From positions 1-6,634 of the forward strand of contig JAITPT010000069.1 of the NCBI GenBank assembly GCA_031289285.1: a stretch of DNA of 6,634 nucleotides. The letters run 5' to 3'. A program made the position numbers and the translations under genes. Below, in pieces: positions 1 to 5,200 of the stretch. The notes under the pieces were generated by a model. The model worked only from the letters and a program-made list of their open reading frames with translations, did not search any database and had not been told where the DNA came from. Source of the DNA: Puniceicoccales bacterium. Lineage in GTDB: Bacteria; Verrucomicrobiota; Verrucomicrobiia; Opitutales; UBA953. The number at the start of each line of letters is the position of its first letter. Position 1 is the first letter of the stretch.

Positions 1-165
1 TGTGTATGTTTCCTCTTTTGTGTTTCTTTTGCGCTCTTTTGTGGCCCAAAATCGTTCTTTCCGTAAAAAAATATGCAAAAGGCGAAAAAAGCGCAAAAAG
101 AGCGCCAAAAGAGCGCCAAAAGGGACGAGCGCCAAAAGAGCGCCAAAAAGGACAGCCCCTTTTTC
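1..165 (+). repeat. Truncated, diverged copy of the ~550-bp array unit
   Basis: Position 1 aligns with position 439 of the first full unit and 984 of the second. All three share the TGTGT(A/G)TGTTTCCTCTTTTG stretch, the TTTTGTGGC..AAAATCGTTCT stretch and the purine-rich GGCGAAAA..GCGCAAAAAG stretch. The copy ends in a degenerate version of the array stem-loop at 145-164 (AAAAAGG, ACAG, CCCCTTTTT). It is cut off by the window edge, so the array probably continues upstream. Open frames across it are rich in Lys/Arg and Phe/Cys, recur in several frames, lack a ribosome binding site and look non-coding. Confidence 0.75.
100..153 (+). repeat. 27-bp tandem duplication made of 11-bp GAGCGCCAAAA units
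   Basis: The 11-bp unit GAGCGCCAAAA occurs at 100-110, 111-121, 127-137 and 138-148. Each pair is followed by a 5-bp spacer (GGGAC, then AGGAC). This gives a 27-bp tandem duplication (100-126 and 127-153) with one mismatch. It expands the purine-rich segment that precedes the array stem-loop and is absent from the other two array units, so it arose in this copy by local slippage. Confidence 0.85.
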
Positions 166-303
166 CTCTGCAGATAACGCAGATGACGCAGATATAAAGA
201 GGGGAGGACGGAGGAGGAAAAGGTGGGTGTGTTAGTCATGTCAAATAATTTTTTTAGTCTGGTAAATTATTTGGGATGGGATAGGCGCGGCGGGACGCCA
301 TCG
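166..303. other. Non-coding spacer between array copies
   Basis: I see no gene here. The stretch starts with three 9-bp units related to GCAGATGAC (170-178, 179-187, 188-196), followed by a purine-rich GAGG-type tract at about 197-225. Positions 253-274 contain a 22-nt sequence that recurs in inverted orientation at 1924-1945. The segment has no counterpart between the other two array units, so it separates the truncated copy from the full ones. Confidence 0.5.
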
Positions 304-562
304 ACGTAAAAAGGGACAGACCCTTTTTCGCTTGACTTGCTATTGGATTTGTGATTTTTGGCGTCCGCGACAACACAACAGAGCAGACGACGTCTGTTTT
401 CATCCCGCGACAACTACACCAAATCACGCCGAGGGGTCTGTGTATGTTTCCTCTTTTGTGCTTCTTTTGCGCCATTTTGTGGCTAAAAATCGTTCTCTCC
501 TTGAAAAAAGATGCAAACGGCGAAAAGAGCGCAAAAAGGGACAGACCCTTTTTCTCTTCTAC

Positions 563-622
563 AACCCCAACGGGGTCTCCGTCGGCAGCCATCGATATTC
601 GTTGGGAAACCCCGTTGGGGTT
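563..622. repeat. 14-bp inverted repeat in unit A
   Basis: AACCCCAACGGGGT at 563-576 is matched by its reverse complement at 609-622, with a 32-nt spacer. Unit B has the same structure with small changes at 1119-1131 and 1164-1178. The 3' arm is itself nearly self-complementary (AACCCC, GTT, GGGGTT). I take it as a structural part of the repeat unit; no function is visible. Confidence 0.75.
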
Positions 623-625
623 TAG

Positions 626-757
626 ATGCAGTCACCAGACACCATCCCCAATGCTCTCGACGCTATGGGACTACTGCGGATTTTTGAAAATTCAGGAGTC
701 TCCGATGTCGCCCAACCAAACACACTCACCAAAAATTTCCATTGTGCCCTTTGTTAA
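626..757 (+). CDS. Possible 43-residue ORF in unit A (doubtful)
   Basis: An ATG at 626 opens a short frame beginning MQSPDTIPNALDAMGLLRIF and ending CALC. The first 35 codons are identical at DNA level to the ORF at 1181 in unit B. The amino-acid composition is ordinary and protein-like, unlike the Lys/Arg- or Phe/Cys-rich frames elsewhere in the array. There is no ribosome binding site, and an overlapping frame is open too. It may be a conserved fragment of a former gene carried inside the repeat. I do not recognise it. Confidence 0.15.
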   Translation: MQSPDTIPNALDAMGLLRIFENSGVSDVAQPNTLTKNFHCALC

Positions 758-810
758 AACCTTTGGGCCCTTTGTGGTTAAAAATCATTCCCCCCTCCCC
801 CCCCCCCCGA

Positions 811-886
811 CGTAAAAAGGGACAGACCCTTTTTCGCTTGACTTGCTACGTAAAAAGGGACAGACCCTTTTTCGCTTGACTTGCTA
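811..886 (+). repeat. 38-bp tandem duplication at the A/B junction
   Basis: A 38-bp sequence running from CGTAAAAAGGG through the stem-loop to CGCTTGACTTGCTA is present twice in a row, at 811-848 and 849-886, with no mismatch. It sits exactly where unit A meets unit B. This is the pattern expected if the array grew by recombination or slippage at the stem-loop. Confidence 0.9.
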
Positions 887-1404
887 TTGGACTTGTGATT
901 TTTGGTTGTCCGCGACAACACCGCAGAGCAGACGACTTCTGTTTTCATCCCGCGACAACTACACTAAATCATGCCGACGAGTCTGTGTGTGTTTCCTCTT
1001 TTGTGCTTCTTTTGCGCTCTTTTGTGGCAAAAAATCGTTCTTTTCGTGAAAAAAGATGCAAACGGCGAAAAGAGCGCGAAAAGAACGCAAAAAGCGACAG
1101 ACCCTTTTTCTCTTCCACAACCCAACGGGGTCTCCGTCGGCAGCCATCGATATTCGTTGGGAAACCCTGTTGGGGTTTAGATGCAGTCACCAGACACCAT
1201 CCCCAATGCTCTCGACGCTATGGGACTACTGCGGATTTTTGAAAATTCAGGAGTCTCCGATGTCGCCCAACCAAACACACTCACCTCTCATTTCCTTTGT
1301 GCCCTTTGTGAAAACCTTTGTGGCCTTTGTGGTTAAAAATCATTCCCCCCCCCCTCTTCCCCCACCTCCCCCGACGCAAAAAGGGACAGACCCTTTTTCG
1401 CTTG
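849..1404 (+). repeat. Array unit B, ~555-bp direct repeat
   Basis: This is the second nearly complete copy, directly after unit A and with the same order of parts. It differs by scattered substitutions, an inserted segment of about 10 bp near 1078-1090, and a variant stem-loop at 1089-1109 (GCG in place of GGG in the left arm). A further stem-loop at 1378-1398 begins a third repetition, but similarity stops after CGCTTG at 1404, which marks the downstream edge of the array. Open frames inside it, such as 1056-1532, are judged not to be genes. Confidence 0.85.
1181..1336 (+). CDS. Possible 51-residue ORF in unit B (doubtful)
   Basis: This is the unit B counterpart of the ORF at 626. It shares its first 35 codons exactly, then continues with a Cys-rich tail made from CCTTTGT repeats and stops at 1334-1336. 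The tails of the two copies differ in length and sequence, so only the shared core could be meaningful. No ribosome binding site or promoter is visible, and the family is not recognised. Confidence 0.15.
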   Translation: MQSPDTIPNALDAMGLLRIFENSGVSDVAQPNTLTSHFLCALCENLCGLCG

Positions 1405-1524
1405 GAAGGGGCGCTGGAGAGGGAAGTAGGCATCTGCGTCTCAAATATACGATAAATCATGCACTTACGACATATCTAACATTCTTCCCTTTTGTCGCGC
1501 TCGAATTAAATGGCAGCCATTTTA

Positions 1525-1632
1525 TTACTTGACTTCGATGCAGTTCGTGCAACTTTCCCTTGCAGTGCCCAGCACGTGCCCTCCACGAAATTGCACGGAA
1601 TACACACCACCAGCATCTGGTAATCCTATAAT
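1525..1632 (-). pseudogene. Possible C-terminal gene fragment of unknown family
   Basis: On the minus strand the frame entering from the MITE-like element reads IIGLPDAGGVYSVQFRGGHV, continues to NCIEVK, and stops at 1525-1527. The 35 codons outside the element read like ordinary protein, with Gly turns and alternating hydrophobic residues. They could be the tail of a gene cut by insertion of the element at 1634-1793. No N-terminal remainder is recognisable on the other side of the element, and chance is a real alternative. Confidence 0.2.
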
Positions 1633-1633
1633 C

Positions 1634-1793
1634 CTAAAAACGGCAGTTAATGCGGGCGGTTTTGCACAATCTTTTGGCCGTCTGCGGCTTGCGCTTTCCG
1701 CTCCACGCACCGCAAGGTGCGCGTCGGGAAAGCGCACACCGCATCCGCCTCAAAATCTTGCGCAAACCCATCCCGCTGAACTGCCGTTCTTAG
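1634..1793. mobile_element. 160-bp palindromic MITE-like element, copy 1
   Basis: The ends are inverted: CTAAAAACGGCAGTT at the left and AACTGCCGTTCTTAG at the right. The two halves are imperfectly complementary over much of their length and centre on a hairpin around GCACCGCAAGGTGC, so the whole element could fold into one long stem. A second copy lies at 6291-6456 in the opposite orientation with about four substitutions (roughly 97% identical by eye). Open frames across both copies (for example one beginning TAVNAGGFAQSF) come from the repeat itself and are not believed. There is no transposase, so it would have to be mobilised in trans. Confidence 0.75.
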
Positions 1794-1883
1794 ATTTAAT
1801 TCGAGCGCGACAAATAGGCAAAATGTTAGCCGTTTTGTAAGTGCATGATTTATCGTGTATTTGAGACGCCGATGCCTACTTCC

Positions 1884-1970
1884 TTCTCCTGCTCCTCCTC
1901 CCGCCCCCCCCCCCCTCCTTTCTCCGAATAATTAACCAGACTAAAGATTTTGCCATTGCCCCCCCCCCCG
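1884..1970. other. Pyrimidine-rich tract with two poly-C runs
   Basis: The top strand is dominated by CTCCT repeats and contains uninterrupted C runs at 1904-1915 (12) and 1959-1969 (11). Between them lies the inverted partner (1924-1945) of the 22-nt sequence at 253-274. No gene is visible. Similar C runs end array unit A (797-808) and lie in unit B (1345-1354). Such runs are prone to replication slippage and also to sequencing or assembly error. Confidence 0.7.
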
Positions 1971-1979
1971 ATAATCTCG

Positions 1980-2066
1980 CCACGGCGGGGCTTTGTGTTG
2001 TAGGTGGCTTTTCCGTGGGTTCCGCTGCGCTACCCACGGTTATGCACATCTCGCCCTTGCTGGGCT
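1980..2066. repeat. Hairpin-bearing interspersed repeat
   Basis: CCGTGGGT (2013-2020) and ACCCACGG (2032-2039) form a perfect 8-bp stem around an 11-nt loop. It is set in GGTGGCTTTTCCGTGGG...GGTTATGCACAT-type sequence. Sequence of this type is familiar to me as an intergenic repeat in PVC and Bacteroidota genomes, but this is recollection and not a search. There is no T tract directly after the stem, so a terminator role is not supported. Confidence 0.5.
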
Positions 2067-2089
2067 AAAAAAAACAAGAGACCTCGATA

Positions 2090-2230
2090 ATGGGCATCTG
2101 CAATTACCAATACTCGCGTCCCACTCAAAACAGCGAGGAACGCAAAAAAGTTGAAGAAAGTGCATACCCACCGCTTGACATTTTACGGGACACCGATAAC
2201 GTGTCCGCTCTTCCACTGTTCTTGCGTTAA
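2090..2230 (+). CDS. Possible 46-residue ORF upstream of the main gene
   Basis: An ATG at 2090 begins MGICNYQYSRPTQNSEERKK, continues through VEESAYPPLDILRDTDNV, and stops at TAA 2228-2230. It is in the same reading frame as the main gene, whose ATG lies 70 codons downstream of this ATG. A weak purine stretch (AAGAG, 2076-2080) lies 9 nt before the start. The composition is protein-like: acidic and polar with no low-complexity runs. The candidate promoter at 2175 lies inside it, so it would need its own promoter upstream. It may be a small upstream gene, a leader peptide, a gene remnant or chance. The family is not recognised. Confidence 0.25.
   Translation: MGICNYQYSRPTQNSEERKKVEESAYPPLDILRDTDNVSALPLFLR
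2175..2206 (+). promoter_or_regulatory. Candidate sigma-70-type promoter with overlapping inverted repeat
   Basis: TTGACA at 2175-2180 matches the -35 consensus. With a 16-bp spacer, TAACGT (2197-2202) is a weak -10 candidate. GGACAC (2188-2193) and GTGTCC (2201-2206) form an inverted repeat with a 7-bp spacer that overlaps the -10 region, which is where a repressor would bind. Initiation near 2209 would leave a leader of about 90 nt before the ATG at 2300. The -10 is poor and no regulator gene is present, so this remains a candidate. Confidence 0.35.
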
Positions 2231-2299
2231 ATCAACACCAACAACATCACTCCTAACACTACTACTACTACCACCACCGCCTCAGCACCTTATTTCACT
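2231..2299 (+). promoter_or_regulatory. A/C-rich leader without Shine-Dalgarno
   Basis: Between the in-frame TAA at 2228-2230 and the ATG at 2300 the top strand is almost free of G. It is built of CAACA/ACAAC units followed by CACTACTACTACTACC and ACCACC trinucleotide repeats. No GGAG- or GAGG-like sequence precedes the start. The leader should be unstructured, which favours SD-independent initiation (ribosomal protein S1 or open-leader binding), as is common in some PVC bacteria. The trinucleotide runs could vary in length. Confidence 0.5.
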
Positions 2300-5200
2300 A
2301 TGAAAAAACGTCTCCACTCCGGCATTTTTGCCGCGTCCACTGTGCGCACGCTTGCGCTCCTGTTCCTTCTCTTCACGTGTCCGGCCTCCGTAATGTGCGC
2401 CGCAGATGCGCCGCTTCCGACGGAGAAAAACAATTTCCACATCTACGTCCTCGCTGGGCAGTCCAACATGGCAGGGCGGGGACGTCTGGAAAAACCCGCG
2501 CCAGCCACCAATCCGCGCATCCTCGCAATGGACAAACACGGCCAGTGGAAACCCGCCACAGACCCCCTCCATTTCGACAAGAAGGGCGCAGGCGTCGGCC
2601 CCGGGCTGGCCTTCGCGCAAACGATGCTCGACAGCGCCCCCGCTGGCGTCGTCATCGGCCTCGTGCCCTGCGCCGTCGGCGGCACCGCCATTGACGAATG
2701 GAAGCCGGGCGCTCTCCACAAGCCCACCAAAGCCCACCCGTGGGACGACGCCGTGCGCCGCGTGAAGCTCGCCCGCCAGTCCGGCGTCGTGAAGGGCATC
2801 CTCTGGCACCAAGGCGAGGGCGACACCAGCCCCGAACGTGCGAGCGTCTATGCGGAAAAACTCGCCGCCCTCGTCGCCGCCTTTCGCAAAGAGTTTGACG
2901 CGCCCCGCGCCCCATTTGTCGCCGGAGAAATCTGCCCGAAAAATGACAATTTCCGCGCCATCAACCAAATCATCCGCACAGCCGGAAAAAAGATCCCATT
3001 CTACGATTTTGCAAAAGGCGAAGACCTCAAAGCCAACTCCACCCGCGACTGGATACACCTCAACACAAAATCCCAGCGCACCCTCGGCGTCCGTTACGCA
3101 GAAAAAATGAAGGCACTGCAAGCCGCCACGCCCGCGCCCGCCGCCGCCGCCACATCCGCGTTTCCCACCTCTACGTTCGCGTCCGCATTCTCCGCCGCGC
3201 CTGAGTTCTCCGCCGCACCTGAGTTTTCCGCCATCCCCGAGTTCACCACGCTCTCCGCCACCGTCTCCGCTGCCACTACCGCCGTCGTGCCCGCCGCCGC
3301 GCCCACCGCGCCCGCGCTTTCCCGCGCCGTGCTTAACACGCCGATTCTCTTTACAAAACGCTTCAACTACCAAGGGCTACACATCTACGACACGTTTTAC
3401 CAGTGGCGTCCGGGTGGCGGCATCTATGTCCTCGAAAACCCCGCCGACCCGCCCGAAAAACACCGCATTCGCGCCGTGATTGACCCCTCCACGCCGGAGA
3501 CGCTCGGCCCGGGTATTTACTCCGACGCATCGCCCTCCTTCGACGCCAAAAAAATCCTCTTCTGCCACAAGAAAAGACACGGCGGCAACTCCACCATTTA
3601 CGAAATCGGCGTTGACGGAAAAGGTCTCCGCCAAATCACCAATCTCGACAAAAACGGCAACCCCTACAAAGGCTCCGGTGGCGGTCACCACGACGTCAAA
3701 CCCGCCTATCTCGGCGACGGGCGCTTCGTCTTTTGCTCGACTCGCTACAGCGGCCTCGTCCCCTGCGCCAACAACGGCGTCGCCATTCTCCACGTCGCCA
3801 ACCTCGACGGCACCGACATCCACACCATCTCCGTCAACAACGTCACCGAGTTCGACCCCGCGCCGCTGCCCGACGGACGCATCCTTTTCGGGCGTTGGGA
3901 ATACATAGATAAAAACGCGCTCACCATCCAAAGCCTCTGGACAGTCACTCCGGGCGGGCAACACGAGACCGCGCTTTTCGCCAACAACATGGTTTTTCCC
4001 GAAGCCGTTCTCCAAGCAAAACCCGTCCTCGGCAACGACCACCTCATCGTCGGCACTTTCGCACCGCACAACGCGCCGCCGCGCGGCTCTATCGCCATGA
4101 TTGACACGCGACGCGGGAAAAACGCTGCCGCCGCTATCTTCAACTTCGAGCACCATGACCGCCCGACTTTTGACAGGGGCGAGTCTTGCGACCCGTGGGC
4201 ACTCGACGCCGACACCGTTCTCTACAGCGGCGTCCCCGCCGACGCGCACCGCATCGCCCGACGCGGCGGGCGCAGCAGTGCCAATCTCAACGCCCTCATG
4301 CTCATCAATCGCCGTGGCGAAAAAGTTACCATCCTGCGAGACCCCGCGATTGACCTCCACAACCCCATTCCGCTCATTCCGCGCGCCCTCCCGCGCCCGC
4401 TCTCCGACGCCACCGACCGCTCCAAAATCACTGGCAACTTCCTCGTCCTCGACGTCTATGCCAACATGCCACAGGTCAAAAAAGGCTCCGTCAAATGGCT
4501 CCGCGTCGTGGAGGAAACTTCGCGCGTGAGCGAGTCGCCCGGTGGCACATGGATGAACCAGACTTTCTCGATTTCCGCCGCTCTCGCGTGGTCGCCAAAA
4601 ATCTACCACGGCATCGTCCCCGTCGAGGCCGACGGCAGCGTTTTCTTCGAGGCACCCTCGGGGCGCGCTCTTTATTTCCAGCTTCTCGACGCCGACTACC
4701 GGCTCGTCCGCTCGATGCGCACCTTTGTCCAAGCCGCGCCCGGCACCACGCGAAGCTGTCTCGGCTGCCACGAATACGACTCCGCCCCGCGCCAGACGCA
4801 AAACATCCTCAAAGGCCGCGTCCCGCGCCGCCTCGCCGACGAGTCTTGGGGCAGCGGCCACCTCGATTATCCGAGCATGATACAGCCCATCCTCGACCGC
4901 CGCTGCGTCGAGTGCCACGGCGGCGAAAAAGGACTCGCCGGCGGCATAGACCTGACCGGCGGTTGGACGGAGTATTTCAACAACAGCTACGAGACGCTCA
5001 CCGCCCGCCGCGAGAAACAATACATCGCCGACCTCATCGCTGGTATTTGCTGCATGAACGGCACCGCCGACTACTCTTGCAAAATATTTGAACCCTACTC
5101 GCACGGCAGCGGCACCGCCCCGCTCGCCAAACTTCTTACCAAAGGGCCGCACAGCACCATCAAAGGTCTCACCTCTGCCGAGCGCGACCTCCTCCTCGCG

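Larger units (their letters stand above)
304..848 (+). repeat. Array unit A, ~545-bp direct repeat
   Basis: This is the first nearly complete copy of a long direct repeat, followed immediately by unit B. In order it contains a stem-loop (308-328), a TTGGATTTGTGATTTTTGG region, a segment shared with positions 1-165, a second stem-loop (533-553), an inverted repeat (563-622), a core that is almost identical in the two units (571-730), a CCCTTTGTGGTTAAAAATC stretch and a poly-C run (797-808). By eye the 5' part is about 92-93% identical to unit B, while the 160-bp core differs at one base. Overlapping open frames up to 154 codons exist, but they are frame shadows of low-complexity sequence and no frame is clearly preferred. 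Confidence 0.85.
308..1398. repeat. Dispersed stem-loop motif, arms AAAAAGGG / CCCTTTTT, loop ACAGA
   Basis: Perfect 8-bp inverted repeats with a 5-nt ACAGA loop occur at 308-328, 533-553, 814-834, 852-872 and 1378-1398. A copy with one arm mismatch lies at 1089-1109, and a degenerate copy outside this span lies at 145-164. The motif marks the boundary of each array unit and also lies in the middle of each. The core resembles GGGACAGACCC-type palindromes that I recall lying near IS200-like/REP-associated tyrosine (Y1) transposases; that link is from memory and no such transposase is in the window. As RNA it could form a weak hairpin with a U tail, but the repetition favours a mobile or recombinational origin over a terminator role. 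Confidence 0.8.
1422..1883. mobile_element. 462-bp structure with 90-bp inverted arms
   Basis: Positions 1422-1511 and 1794-1883 are inverted copies of each other, 90 bp each without gaps and with about 11 mismatches (roughly 88% identity by eye). The differences cluster in two 7-bp patches. The arms run from GGAAGTAGGCATC to CGCTCGAATTAAAT. The 282 bp between them contain a minus-strand fragment of unknown origin and a separate 160-bp MITE-like element that abuts the right arm exactly. There is no transposase. It could be a non-autonomous element, two inverted copies of a 90-bp repeat, or a deleted insertion sequence. Target-site duplications were not identified. Confidence 0.6.

Noticed and set aside
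308..328. Rho-independent terminator
   Set aside because: The GC part of the stem is only 3 bp, the motif recurs many times in a gene-free array, and no gene ends nearby.
351..815. 154-codon frame in array unit A (and the similar 1056-1532 frame in unit B)
   Set aside because: Two other frames are also open over the same repeats, the composition shifts with local base content, it ends in a poly-Pro tail from the C run, and no start signal precedes it.
1..1404. CRISPR array
   Set aside because: The repeats are ~550-bp units with near-identical content, not 25-40-bp repeats with unique spacers; no cas genes.
1529..1840. 103-codon plus-strand frame across the MITE-like element
   Set aside because: The part that repeats at 6289-6507 is the palindromic element itself, which is open in several frames on both strands; no known domain is visible.
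2282..3373. 363-codon minus-strand open frame with a Gly/Arg-rich C-terminal half
   Set aside because: It is antisense to the Ala/Pro-coding linker and esterase domain. The low-complexity Gly/Arg sequence is the complement of GCC/CCG codons.
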